64,000 nt of DNA, taken from positions 62,001 to 126,000 of the forward strand of contig BDSL01000118.1 of NCBI GenBank assembly GCA_003116995.1, given 5' to 3'. Both the position numbers and the translations under genes were made by a program. This document shows positions 1 through 12,594 of this stretch, piece by piece. Position 1 is the first letter of the stretch, and the number at the start of each line of letters is the position of its first letter. The notes under the pieces were generated by a model. That model saw only the letters and a program-made list of their open reading frames with translations, searched no databases and was not told where the DNA came from. The stretch comes from Yamagishiella unicocca (lineage: Eukaryota; Chlorophyta; Chlorophyceae; Chlamydomonadales; Volvocaceae).

Positions 1-863
1 AGTATTATACTAATTCATAATGTCCACAGGCTAATTACCAACGCCAAAGCGATGCACCCTAGGAATCTTTCATAAAACAGTAAAAGCCACAGAAGAGTAA
101 TTCGGATCCGCTCCTCTATTATGCTGGAGCGCTGAAGCCTTTTGCAACGAATATTACACCTAACGTATACGCTGTAAGTGGTTAACTTCGCGACTCATTG
201 CCGTACCACACTAGAAAAATGATGCCGCGCCAGCAGTTTAATAGTAGAGGGGACACAACGCATTTACCTAAGTGGAACTGGAGAGGGATTGGCCAAGAGC
301 CTGCATGATTGTGGGGCCTTTGGCCTGCCACACACCCTTGGTGGGCGAGACCGCGAATCCTTTTTACTTAGCGAATGCACCAAAGCTCAGCTAAAGGACA
401 AAAAATGGCAACAGGCGAACAGGTAGTTATCCCTTTTGGACATTAATGCAAAAGTTTGGGGCATTCCTGTCAGAATTTTAGTAGTTTGACACCGTACCGC
501 CGCCGCGTGTGTCGTAGGGTAACGGCAGGCGCAAAAGCAGCAGCGATGACCAAACATGCTGATTACCCCTCTCTAGCGCTTTCTGCCCATTTCCATGGGA
601 ACAGCCAAGCTGGTGGTCCCGCATCCCGCGCCGTGGTCCCCGATCCCGGTCCGTGTGTGCAATTTACAATTCCAATAGAACGTAAAGCTATCCGCACGCC
701 ACAACGACCCGTCGCGACAGACTGCAGCCATTTCTTACCCAGGGATTAGGCCGAGGTCGAGCCGGTACCAGGGCGCAAGGCGCCGTTAGCATGCGCTAGC
801 TCCCATATACCCACACAGACCACCAACCCCGATAGTAACCCTGCGCGGCTCAGACCGCGCGCC
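1..863. other. Intergenic, 3' flank of CDC6; no gene seen
   Basis: Composition is less GC-rich than the neighbouring coding exons. No frame shows codon bias, splice structure or recognisable protein similarity. The only functional element I can support is a polyadenylation signal for the minus-strand gene. Confidence 0.5.
664..668 (-). terminator. TGTAA polyadenylation signal of CDC6
   Basis: TTACA on the plus strand reads TGTAA on the minus strand, about 195 nt beyond the CDC6 stop. TGTAA is the usual chlorophyte poly(A) signal. Placement fits, but a 5-mer also occurs by chance. Confidence 0.5.
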
Positions 864-3800
864 TCAGGCACGCACGACGCAAACAGCGACCGCACCCGCT
901 GGCTGCACCGCCGCAACCGGCGCTTTCGCCCCCATGAGCCGCTTGAACATCACATTATCTGCGAGCGCCGCCTGCACGTCGCGCACCATGGCGCGGAGGC
1001 TCAGCCGCGTCGCCGCGGGCGTGCGCCCCTCCGTCACGCGCAGCAGCCCGTCGCAATCCAGCCCTGCCAGCGCGTCGGTGCGGAACGCCGACTCGGACAT
1101 GGCAGGAATGTCCAGCTGCCGGCACAGCGCGCCGTACTGCATAAACACGTCAGCCAAGCCGAGCGCCAGGCCCGCGTCGCCGGCAAGGATGCTTGCCGGC
1201 GTGCGTGACGGCGGGCCGGCACGGCCGCAGCTTCCCGGAGTGGCGGCGGCGCCGGGACCCGTGATGCCCCGCACACGCGTGGTGTTGGGGGTGGCTGCTC
1301 CAACGATGCTGCCCGGCCGGCCCGCCTTGCTGGGAGTGGGACCTTCGAAGCAAGCTCCGGGGTTGGCTGCCCCCAGCGGCGCGGTCTGGTTGCCAATCTC
1401 CCGGAAAGCCACTGAGTCCGCGAACTTGGGTCGCGAACCAGTGAACAGCGTACCCCCGGGCTGGAAAGCCCCGCCTCCGCCGGTGCCGTCGGTTGCTGCA
1501 GCACGCGAACCCACGGCGGTCGCCAGCGCCAGCAGCACGAGCTGCTGCTGAGGCGGCAGGCCCTTGATCTTGGCCACCACGGCCGGCTGGCCGTTGCCCT
1601 GGCTGGATATGCGCTGCAGCGCGGCGTGCACCTCACGTATTCCGACGGAGGCGCGTGGGGCGGCGGGGTTGCCTCGGTTGTGCTCCAACAGGATGTCAAG
1701 AGCGGTGCGGCAGGCCTGGAATGGGCCACAGGCCGGGATGTGCCATAGTTAGCAAAACCACAGCCAATGAGTGTGCGCCCCCTGCCCAACACGCTCCTCA
1801 CCCCCCATGAGGTCTAGGACCGTCTAAACCTCACCCGCCCGGGACTAGCACTACCGCTGTCCACAGCGCCTCGGCTTCACCCCACCCCTCCTCCGTTACT
1901 TGTAACCCCTCCTCCGTTGCAGAATGCATGCAGCCCCAGCCAATAGACCAGAACGCTGCACCTGCCTTCAGTGCCTGCCTCAGGTCCCCGCTGTTGCTGC
2001 TGACGCTCTTAGCGACCATGTCCACCGCCGCGTCGTCAAAGCAGCGGCGGCCCCGGGGGTGGGCGCCCAGCTGGGCGGACAGAATGGCCAGGACCTGGGC
2101 CCGTCCGAAGGGGGCCAGGGAAACGCGGCGGTGAGGGGCGTTGGGGTAGAGATCGACTGGCTGTGCTGGACGGTCATCGCCGCTTCGTATCGCCGCTTAT
2201 GGCAACCGGTGCATGAACAGCATTGGAAGCCTGCCATGTGCGGATGCTGGGTTGTCATTGGCGGGCGGCTGCACTTGCAAACCGCGGGAAGCAGCCCATC
2301 AAACCAGCAGCCACAGGAAACACAGCATCGCGTCGACCCAGATGCCGCAACCACTTCATAACCATAGAACCCGTCAGCAGGCATGTCGGGAGCTGCGCGG
2401 TGGAGTTTACGGCTGACGTGTTACAGCAGATCAACACCGTGCGTGCTGTCCTGGCAGTAGCCCTGTGTGTGCCTGCTGCCTGCCCTCCCTTCTGCGGCCC
2501 CCAGGGCCACCATCCCGGCCCACCTGCGGCCTGCTGTAGGCGGTGAACACCATGTGTCGCGGCGCCAGGCCCCGGGCCCGCAGCAGCGGCATCATGCGCT
2601 CCGTGAGGTCCAGGCTGTTGGCCACCGCCAGGAGGACCACCGCCAGCCCTGGAGTGCAAACCCGGTGGGGAGGCCGTGTTTGTTGCTACCCGGGTGACTG
2701 GTACCAGGTCCAGCAGTTCCGCAGAGTACTGTTTCGTGACGGCATTGACTTGCGGGATTCCCGTTGCTATGATCCCAAACCCGCCGCTTGGCCTTTCCCA
2801 CGTTCCGCCGTCCCCTTTTTAGCTTCCCTGTCCGGCATAGCCACTCCTAACCACCCTATTCGGTCAGCGTACCTGGAGTTGACGGCAGCTGGAATAGCCT
2901 CGCCAGCTCCTCGCCGCCGTCGCGGCGCCGCAGCAGCCTGTCCACCTCATCCAGCACGACCACGAACACCCGCCGCCGCAGTGCCCCCTCGTCATCGGCG
3001 GCTTCCGCAGCTGCGCTCCGGCCGCGCTTGGAACCCTTGGGCTTGGCTGCGCCTTTGCCGCCCTTGGCGGCGCCGCTGCTTGCACCCGAGCGGACCAGCG
3101 ACAGCTTCGACAGCGTGTTTAGCAGGCTGTCGTGTGCGGCCGCGGCGTCGCTGGGCGTGGGGGCGTCGAGCATGTCGCCGTGGTGCTTGCCTGCGCGGCA
3201 GTGCACGGTTTTCGCAGACGGGTGGATCGGCAGGTGTGTAACAGCAGCAAGCCATGCACATCCATCGCGAAGTGTAAAGAGTGCGGATAAAATGTATGCT
3301 CATTTGGAGTTTTGTGCGGGTGCTGGGATGGGGGCACACGTCGGCACGCCCCCGGCCCCGCTTGCTGCTGCTCCCTGCGCCTTACCTGACTCAGCGAGCG
3401 CCGCGCGCACGAGCTCGTTCTGCAGCCTGCCGTACAGCTGCGCGGGGTCGTCTAGGGTCATGCAGTTGAGGGTGGTGCAGCAGAAGGACGCACCGCCGCC
3501 GGCGGCGTCAGCCGCCAGCCCGGGCAGTGCCGCCAACAGCCGGGAGACGGTGTAGGTCTTGCCGGTGCCTGGGTGGACCAGGCAGGAAGGCGGAACCAGG
3601 AGGTGAGCGCAGGCGCCATCTGGGTCACGAGGGTTGCGATGGAATGAGCACGTGCACGTGCGAGCACGCTTGATGACGTGCAGAGTCCACTGCCAGCGAC
3701 ACCGGCTGTGGCGAATCTGGGTCATCGCGAACACCGCTGGCGCAGCTGCAGGCACCCGCAAAATGCCGCTGCGTCCTTGACGGGCGGCACGTCAGTGCGC

Positions 3801-5160
3801 GTGATCGTCTCTCCGCACACCCAATTCCAGGAAGGCGCGGCCCGGCCACCCTCTCGCCGCGCTGTGACCGCGGGAACCAGGCCCCGCCGCGAGCATGGCA
3901 CCACGAGTAATGGCCATGTTGCCATTCCCATCCAACGGTTCCATAAACTGTAACCGTTCGCCGTTGAAACCCACATCCCGGCAGGTCCCCCGGAGCACCG
4001 ACTGGCAGCTGTGGACTGTTACACCACACCCAGCGATGTCCACCGCCAGAGTGAGGGACATCACTGCCGCGTCACCTACCCGGCAGGCCGCTGATGTAGA
4101 CCGCACTGCCCCGTCCCGTGGAGCAGCATTCCGTAACCATCCCGTACAGCTCCTTGAACTGCCCCGATCGGCCCGCCGGCTCGGCCGCGGCGATCCCGCT
4201 GCCGCCGGATGCGACGGCTGCAGCGTCAGAGGCGGCTGCGCAGCTCATGAGCGTGCCGGCAAGGGCGCCGGGCATCAGCAGGCGACGGATCTGGGTCACC
4301 TCCTGCTCGCTGAGCACCGCATCGGACCGGGCGCCGTTCGCTAGGGCTACCTTGGGGCTGCCAGGTACGACAGCAGAGGCAGTGGGCCCCAGCGGTGCTG
4401 CCGTCGTGGGCTGCGCCGCCGCGTTGGAGGCGGTCAGCACCCCACGTTGTGGGGAGCTGCGCAGAGGGAGTTGCTGTAGAGGGCTTCGAGGGGCGGCAGG
4501 CAGGGGCACCTCTGGCAGCGGTGCAGCGACGGCTTCAATGGGGGCGGTTGCGACGTGTGGCTGAAGTTGCTGCGCTGCCTCTGCTACCTGCTCCTCGGGC
4601 GCCAGCGCTGCGGCGGGTGCCTCGTCCGCCGTGGCGGCAGTGCACGGCGGCGGTGGTACGTCTGTCGCTGCTTCTGCTTCAGCTACGGCGGCAGCAGCTA
4701 CAGACGCCTTGTCAGCCTTGGATGGCCGACCGACCCGCCTGGTGCGCTTTGCCGGCGGCTCCTGCACAGCGTCCTGCTCGCGGGCAGGCTGCAACTCCGA
4801 GGCCGGCCGGGCGCTGTCTTCCTGAACCGCTGGCTCAGCAGCTGCCGCGGATTTGCGCGGTCGACCCCGTCCCCGCTTAGCTACTTCCTGCAGATCCGTT
4901 TTCACAGCGTCCACTGCTTGTGGCTCATCCTTGGTCCTCAAACGCTTGCTCCCCCTGGTAGCAGCGTTGCCTTCCTTCTCCTCGCCAGGTTCGTTCGCAT
5001 CGACGCTTGCTTCTCTGGCAACATGGCCCTTGGATTTCGCATCCAGGATTTGACCCTTTCCGCCGGCAATGCGAGAGGAGGATCGCCGACCGCAAGCCAC
5101 CTGCTGGGCCTCGGGCACGGCCGTGGTTGCAGCCGCGCTGGAGCGTCGTGTCACCGTCAT
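864..5160 (-). CDS. CDC6: CDC6-type replication-licensing ATPase
   Basis: AAA+ initiator that loads MCM2-7 with ORC at replication origins in the nucleus. Six exons in phase: 4080-5160, 3386-3568, 2873-3190, 2524-2648, 1966-2094, 864-1715, giving about 895 residues. Walker A GLPGTGKT (about 357-364) is split by intron 1. Walker B VVVLDEVDRLL lies near residue 498, and sensor-1 context ANSLDLTER near 537. The last exon carries the CDC6 winged helix (IKGLPPQQQLVLLALA), interrupted by a long Ala/Gly-rich insert. The N-terminus is basic, with two AT-hook-like motifs (RGRGRPRK near 96, RRVGRPSK near 141). I chose the Met at 5160 because the 39 codons upstream of it look non-coding. Intron 5 needs a GC donor (AAG|GCAGGT) to stay in frame. 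ORC1 is less likely because there is no BAH domain and the C-terminus fits CDC6. Confidence 0.9.
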
Positions 5161-5618
5161 TTTGCAGTAGATAAAGCCACTGGTATGTTCGGAGACCTGC
5201 TGACTGCGAACACGATAAGGCGATGCAGTATGTCCGTATCGACGACAGCCCTGCGTTGCAAATACTTCTGGCGTCACGACCTGGATTGATTGCTTCTTGT
5301 ATAATTAGGGTTGGCCGAAGGAGCCAACAGGCTCGTCCTGAGCGCGGCCTAAGGGGGTTGGGTTTAGGAAAACGTAAATAGCCAAAGATCACACGGCTGT
5401 CAATAAAACGTAGTCACAGTGAAGGCACGCTATAGGACATTTTGCTATCGAGCGCTTTTTCGCAAGACAGGACTTGAGGACAGCCCATTGTACGCACTTG
5501 TACGGAACGCTTCGAAAAAATTTGCGCGGCATGGTACCACAGCATGATACTTCTTGTGACAAAGGACTCCAAAGGTCCTTAACCTTGGGACTAGCGAGTA
5601 CCTTTGGGCTCCTTTACA
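5161..5618. promoter_or_regulatory. Divergent CDC6/UBC promoter region
   Basis: 458 bp separate the two divergent start codons, so promoters and 5' UTRs of both genes must lie here. No convincing TATA box was placed. That the two genes are co-regulated is only an inference from the arrangement. Confidence 0.5.
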
Positions 5619-6905
5619 ATGAAGGGTTCCCAACTTTCCTCGTCAGCGAAGAGAATTCAGAAGGAGCTGGCCGAGATTAGCCTCGACCCGCCCTGCAACT
5701 GCTCGGCTGGCCCAAAGGGCGACAACATTTATGAATGGGTGTCGACGATTGTTGGGCCATCAGGTAGGTAGGGGCAGCCGTTAAGGACTAGTGCCATGCT
5801 AAATTCGGAACGTAAGGGCAAGGTGCGGTATTCAGGTTCGCCCTACTCTGGCGGCGTGTTCTTCCTGGATATCACGTTTCCGCATGATTACCCTTTCAAG
5901 CCGCCGAAGGTGAGCGAGGGTTGTCGACAGCTAGGGCCCACACAGCTGTCCTGGACGCGGTGTACTGGGATCCTATGGCGTCCATGCAAGCTTTCGTGAT
6001 TACTAGCAAAACGTCCTCCTGCGCACAAGCTCTGGCGTTGTAAACCGTGATCCGTTCTGAAACTTTGTGCAGATTGTCTTCCGCACGCGGATTTATCACT
6101 GCAACGTCAACAGCCAGGGCCAAATCTGCCTTGACATCCTGAAAGACCAGGCAAGTCAAACATCCGTTCGGTGGCGCGCATGCAAAAGCAGGCAGCCAGG
6201 GCAAGGTTGCCGGAGAGCGCTGGCACCGCATGAACCACCTCAGTATGTCCCCTTGTAATGTCGTGAGATGGTGTGGGACGCCATGTTTACAGCTTCTAGT
6301 GGCTAGGCCCACTGTAGAAGCTGCCTGCTAAACTCAACCCATGTCTGGACTCTCCTCGTCACGTGTTTAGCCCGACCCCCCCTTTCCCTCCTCAACACTG
6401 GATTCCCCAGTGGAGTCCCGCGCTCACGATTTCCAAGGTGCTCCTCTCCGTCTGCTCGCTCCTCACGGACTGCAACCCCAGTAAGCGCACGCGCGACTGC
6501 ATGCCGCCTGCCTCGACGTGCATACCAATGCAATACTTGTATAGCCGCGCCTGCATTTTTCTCTTACAAAAGAAAACCCTTTCCAGTCCAGGTACCTAGA
6601 TGCGTCGCAGCAGATGCCTGCATTCCCTGGTCATCGCGGATCTCAAACATCCACCTCAACCACGCTTTACACCCCACTCGTTCCACATCGGCCATGCTAG
6701 GTGGAAGATATTCGCGCGCGTTGCAAACGCCGAAGCTAGCGAGAGAAGCCTTGCCCTCGGCATCGAATTTGTGCCCGTCCGCTGCGTGCCACCTTTTCGC
6801 GCAGAGGACCCGCTGGTCGGCAGCATTGCGCAACAATACATGGCGGACCGTGAAGGGCACGACCGAACCGCCGCGGAGTGGACCAAGCGCTACGCTCAGG
6901 GCTAA
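5619..6905 (+). CDS. UBE2E-type E2 ubiquitin-conjugating enzyme
   Basis: Class I E2 that carries ubiquitin as a thioester and passes it on with E3 ligases. Five exons: 5619-5763, 5836-5909, 6073-6150, 6411-6480, 6805-6905. They join in phase to 155 residues, the size of a bare UBC fold. Visible family hallmarks: [18 protein letters not shown] near the N-terminus, PFKPPK, the HCN motif (82-84) with the catalytic Cys92 eight residues after the Asn (GQICLDIL), [19 protein letters not shown], and the C-terminal helix ending WTKRYAQG. This matches the UBE2E/UBCH6 family core without the long N-terminal extension of the animal proteins. Intron 3 starts GCAAGT, a GC-AG intron. The neighbour CDC6 is divergent. 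Confidence 0.95.
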
Positions 6906-8616
6906 TGCGCTGCCTTCAGCCCACCCGCGGGCTCAAAGGACCAGCAGCGGGCAATGGAAAACCCCCGCCAGCCGACACTCTTATCCGACACTCAGGGATG
7001 CGACATGTTTATAGTAGGTCTGTCCTCTGGGATACGGATATGCTGTTAAGGACTCGCGCGTGTTTTTAAGATTGAGCGCCTGCGGTTGCGTGGGTGCATA
7101 TGGCCGGCAGAGGACGAGCATGTGTAGCAGGGTTTGCTTAGCTACTTGCAACTGGGTGCAGGTACAGTGCGGTAGTTGCAGTCGCACGTGGCGGATGTAT
7201 GTATGCGCGTTTTGTTTGTAGGAGCCAGGGCGTGGCTCCACGCCGGGATCATGGCGGGCCGTGTCACTGTTGATATTTCTAGGTAGCGGGAGTTGCTGTA
7301 TGGGCGGCACCGATTGGTTCTTCTGGCGCCAAGCAAATGGTCTGAGTACACTCCGTTGAGTGACAAAGCGCCGTGCCACAAAGTCCGTTAGGTTAGGCCG
7401 CAGGTACGTCTGGACACGTTGCCCGCCTCCGCATGTCGTGGGTTCGTGTAGATAGCACGCAGCTGGTGTACATTATGTGTTGCTGAGATGAGTTGGCCGT
7501 AGCAAAGCCCCTGGGCTTGAAGCCGAATGAGTGATAGCGCCCTTTGAGCTCACCTTGTGCCGTGAGGTTTTTCAGTTGGGTTAGATCAGTGCAAGCCACC
7601 ATGTCTCCCGCCCGATGTAAACTGCTCGCTGGGATCGTCGTCGTAGGTTCGCGGCGCTGTAAATGTAAGGCAAAAATGTCTGCATCTTGACGGGTCTGCA
7701 ACCATTTGGATCCTTGTGTAACATGATGTCGGTGATGCACTTCGTCGTCTGCCCGGCCGGGGCTCAGCGGCACACAGAAAGCATATATCGGCACATACGT
7801 ACAACGGATTCGGAGTGCCGCAACCCAACCCTGGAGCAGGGTCATGACAACAACAACCCGACTTCACGGCCTGTGAGCTGCCCGGGCAGCAACTCGCCCA
7901 GGCGCTCAAAGATTTGCCTTAAAAGCAGGTATGGACTGGAGCTCCGGCTGAGGCGTACCTAACGCGACAACTCCCTGGCCCAAGCCGCAAGCCTTGGCAG
8001 AGTAAGGCCCTGACGCGACCTCGTAACTGAGACCACGCAGCAGCCTTCCCGCAATGACGCCACCTGCATCGTACGCCTCCTGCCGGTCGTTTTCAGCCCA
8101 CACCACGGCCCCCTCCTATCCACCGACTGACGATGTGCGTGGCGTAACATGACTCCTGCCGGTAAATCAACCCCTGGGCCACACAACCTGCCCGGACGCA
8201 CCCGCCATTTGCTCAGTAGTCCGCCGCCTCCCTGCCTGCCTGCCGCCCCGCCCCGCCCGCCCCTCAGCCACCCCCCCCATCTCAGCCACCCCTCATCCAT
8301 GGCGCACGCCTGCGCTGACCGTACCGATACCCGCTGCCCCGGGTCTCATGCGCCCCTCGCCTCCGCCCCATGCCCTCCTCCGTCCACACCCGCAACTTCC
8401 ACCCCGCTCCCACTCCTCCCGAGCCGCCGTACCCGGCCCCCGCCACCCTTCCGCTCGAACCCCAGACGCCACGCTTCACTGGGTGTCCGCGCCGCCGCCC
8501 CCTCCCTCCCCTGCCTCCCCTGCCTCCCCTGAAAACAAACACTCCCCCCTCCCTCCCCTCCCTCCCCTGCCTCCTCCGTCGTGTCCGCGGGCCTCCGCGC
8601 CCACAGGTCCCTCCCG
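6906..8616. other. Convergent 3' intergenic region UBC/NPL4
   Basis: Contains the 3' ends of the convergent UBC and NPL4 genes. 8217-8600 is a C-rich, nearly purine-free stretch that produces several spurious frames. No additional gene is supported. Confidence 0.5.
7658..7668 (+). terminator. Two close TGTAA poly(A) signals
   Basis: TGTAA at 7658 and 7664, about 755 nt after the UBC stop. This would imply a long 3' UTR, not unusual in volvocine algae. Assignment to UBC is by position only. Confidence 0.35.
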
Positions 8617-11600
8617 CTACTGCGCGATTCCCGCGATGGAGTCGATGATCACCCGGTAGCCCTCCAGCACCGGCCGGTGCTCCCGCACCGCCTCGCACAG
8701 CAGCGCCATGTCGTGGGGGTCCAGGTTGGGCTGCTTGGCCAGCCACAGCAGCAGGTGGAAGTCGGAGAGGCGCTCCACGTAGGGCTTGACAGCCATGCGC
8801 TTGAGGTGCTCGCGGAGCTCGGTCTTGCCCTGAGGGGGCGAGGGCGGGGGGTGAAAGGGAATCCCGCGTGAGGGTGGGTGGGTGGGTTGAGAGGAAACCC
8901 GTTGGTCGGCACTTAAAAAAGAGATATAGGTAAAACCGACTCGAGAGAGTGTGTGGGAAACTCGTTTGTGGCTGCTGGCTGGAGAACCAGGTGTGGTTGC
9001 TGGCTGGAGAAGTCGGTGCTCATAACCCTGTGGACGAGTCCCGTCCGGACCGCTGTGGCGAAGCAAGAAACAACAACCAAAAATAGCTGGTGTGCGGAAA
9101 ACCTTTCGGCGGCGCGTTTGGGGCGCATGGTGAAGAACCCGGTGCGTTGGCTGGACATGCGAGAGCCGAGACTCATCCAAGCCCGGACGGGTAGCAAGGA
9201 AATCCCGTATACGAGGAAAATCCGATTGGGATAATTACACGTTTGAAGATGCAAGCCCGAACAGGTGAATGGGTGGGCGGGTGGGCGGTGTGCTGAAGCG
9301 TTCATCGTTAGGAATCCGACGAGACGTGGGCACATCCGGGGGCGATGGCGGCGGGGGACGTGGCAGCTCAAACCGAGAACCCCCCATTTCGGCACCCCCT
9401 CTTGACCCCGCATACACAGGCCTCCTCGAAGCTGCAGTCCTGCACCGCGCCCCTCCCTCCACCAGGGGCAGACTCCACCCTGCCCACCGCCCACCTCCGC
9501 CCCGCGCCCCCTCACGCCCAGCCCCCCCGCTGCCCGCCCCTGCCCCACCTGCGGCGTGAGCCTGTTCTCGACGGGGAACGACGTCACCAGGCGGCCCTCG
9601 TGGTCCATGATGCGCACGGGGCACAGGAAGAAGTCGTTGTCCACCTCATCCGCGTCCTTGGCTGTGGAGGTCCCAGGAGGAACCCGGCAGAAAGGGGGGC
9701 TCAGTTCACAACCGATGTATGTTCACACCCTTGAGGGAGGCCATAGCGGACAAGCGACGCACCGGACTGGCAGTAGCAGTTCGTATGGTATGCAACAACG
9801 CAAGCCCCCGCTCCCGTCCACGACCCGATTGCCGGTCCTCGAACACCCCTTCCCCCGGTTACTCCCCATGTCGAGTAAACGGTTCTTTTCTGTTCCCCCC
9901 CATTCCCCCGGGGGTCGTACCGTTGAGCATCACCGGCAGCTTGACGTCCGGCTCCTTGGGGTTGATCATGCGGGACACTCCATCGGAGGGGTCCCGGGGC
10001 ACCACCCAGCCCTCACGTACCAGCCGCACGGCCAGGTCGCTGAGCGGGGCGGGGGGGCGGGGGAGGAGGTAAGGGAGACTAGGTAAGGGAACCGGGGCTC
10101 GGAAGGCGTACGAGGGGACGAGGAAGCCATGGAGCGTGGGGGGCGGAAGGCGACAAACGCGGGTGAGATTCTCGTGCTGCTGATTTGGGGTCCGAGGGTG
10201 GTGCGGCTATTCGGGCCGGTGGGAAACAGGCCCCCGGAAACACGCGTTCGGAGCAGTGGACAACGGTGCACGTGGGTGCTGACAGCCGCCCCCACATCCC
10301 CTGACAATGCTTCTCGCCCTGCCGGTGCCGCTAAGCCGCCCCACCCCCGGCCCCGACCCTGTCTAAACGTCTGTTCTAAACTGTTTTTTCTCGCATCCAC
10401 GGGTCTTCCTCGAAACCCCCGGCCCCGACCCTGGCGCGCCTGCCCCTGCCCCTGGCCCCCGCCGCCCGCCCCGGCGCACCTGCACTGAAAGGCCTCGAAG
10501 TGCACCTGCGACCCCGTCTCCGGCTCCTCCACCATGGTCACCAGGGCGGTGGCGCAGTGCTCGCCGACCTCGTCCTGGAGCGGGCGCGTAGCCAAGGAGG
10601 CGGGGGCCAGGGAGGGAGTAGGTCGTGTATGAGTGCGAGGCCAGGACGGGGCGGCGGGGGTGAAGGGCGAGGGCTAGCGGGCGGCCCGGAGGCAGCGTTC
10701 GGATGGGGGGAAACGGGTCACGAATGGCAGCCAGGGGCAAGGCGTCAGGGGGTCACTTTGCTGGCTTGAGGTTACTGGGTAATCGAAGGCTACTGCACCG
10801 AAAAACGCTTGAACCAAGAAGCCACCACCACGGCCGCGCCACACGCTCTCCCCTCCTCCCACAAAACCGGTTCTGCGAAAAGTTTACGTGCGTCGCGCGG
10901 GGTCCTCGCTTCCTTTCGTCTCGCCGTAGCCGATATAGCTTAGCCGCCAAAGGTCATATTACGACCTTCGGCTTGCGTATCCCCAACCCAGTTCTCCCGC
11001 ATGCATCTCAAAACTTCTGCTTTAAACGATTTTTTTCGGACATCCACGGGTTTCCCTCGAATCCTCCCACATCGGCTCCCACCCGCGCTGACCCCCTCCG
11101 CACCGCGCCCCACGCGGTTTGTCGGATTCGCGGATCCTCTTATACCCACCCTCCACCGCGCACCCCCCCCCACAGCGCCCCTTCCCCCCCACCTGCATCC
11201 CCGCCATCATGATGAGCTCCTCGCTGTTGATGATGTAGTCGCCCTCCGCCGCCGTCTTCTGCGCCTTGACGCTCTGACAGAAGATGAAGCCCACCTTGCG
11301 GTAGCCCAGCAGCTGGGCGATCAGGTCCACCTGGGAGAACCCCCGGTGAGGAGGGGGCGGGTGGGAGAGGACACGAGGGGGAGGGCGGGCAGTAGTAAAG
11401 CACCGAGCAACTGCCCAGGGTTGCCTTGTCCTACAGGTGCAGTGCCTTGACCAAATTGCACCAAACTTGTGCTTTGATCTTTAAATGATTATTATAATCC
11501 GTACCGAAGGTTTGGGGCCAGCAGCAAACTGCAAGAAGGACCTGAAAATGGCCATGGTGGTTAGCAAAGCACAGAGCAGGTGCAGTCCTACAGGTGCAGT

Positions 11601-12544
11601 GCCTTGACCGGAGAAAGCAGGTCAATTGGCAATGGAGGGGGAGGGCGGGTGGGGGGTAGGGCGGCGAAGAGGCTGAGCAGGGGGGGGCAAGGGGGCGTGC
11701 GATGTAGACGGGGCGGCGAAGCGGGCGGAAGGAAGGAACGGCGGGAGAAGGCCGATACCGTGGCTGGGGAGTGTTTTTGAGGGGGGTTTGAGGAAGACCC
11801 GTGGATGCGGGAGGGGCGCACCAGGCCGGCAGGCAGCGTTGAGGATGGCGTGGTGAGGTTCGAGGGGGGGACGTAAGGGCCCGGTGGCACCGACCGCTCG
11901 AGGCTAGCGCTGTCGCCGCACCTGCTGCTCCTCGGGCGTGTGGCGCTGCATCGTGAGCTTCTCCGCAGTGCCCTCCTGGGAGTCCAGGGAGGGGGCGGCG
12001 ACAGCGGTGACAGCGGTGAGAGGGCGTGGTGGAGGTGGAGGGGTGGGAGGGGTGGGCCCCAAAGCCCCGTCCCCCGTCCCTATCCCCACACTACCTGCGG
12101 CGGCTCGTAAATGAAGTCCACCTTGACGTGCTTCTCGTCGTCCACGTAGCCGTACAGCAGCCCGCCGCGCTTGATGGAGAAGTTGAAGGCGCCTGGGGGG
12201 TGATGACGGCAGGGAGGGGAAGAGGAGGCGGCGAGGGCCGGTGTGTGTGTTTTATAAATGCTGAGCTGAGCCGCGAAGGAGACGGAGCGCAAAGAGACCA
12301 AGGAATCCGGAGGCAGGGCGAGGCGCCAATAGTTACCGAAAGAAGCCCAGAGTGTGTCCACGAGAAGCCAGAATTCCGATTATGTAGACGCTGTCCGCGC
12401 AGCGCTCCGGTAACCAGAAGGACGGTGGCGGGCGGCTGAGCTCCAGTAGCGACCCGAACAACCGACGCCGCGCTGCTGCGGCGTAGGCTTGGCGCGAAGC
12501 TCCGACAACGACTAAGCCTAAGTACCGGTGTGTGTGTGTGTGCC

Positions 12545-12594
<50 letters not shown>

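Noticed and set aside
864..5160. ORC1 rather than CDC6
   Set aside because: No BAH domain region, and the C-terminal winged helix and sensor-1 context read as CDC6.
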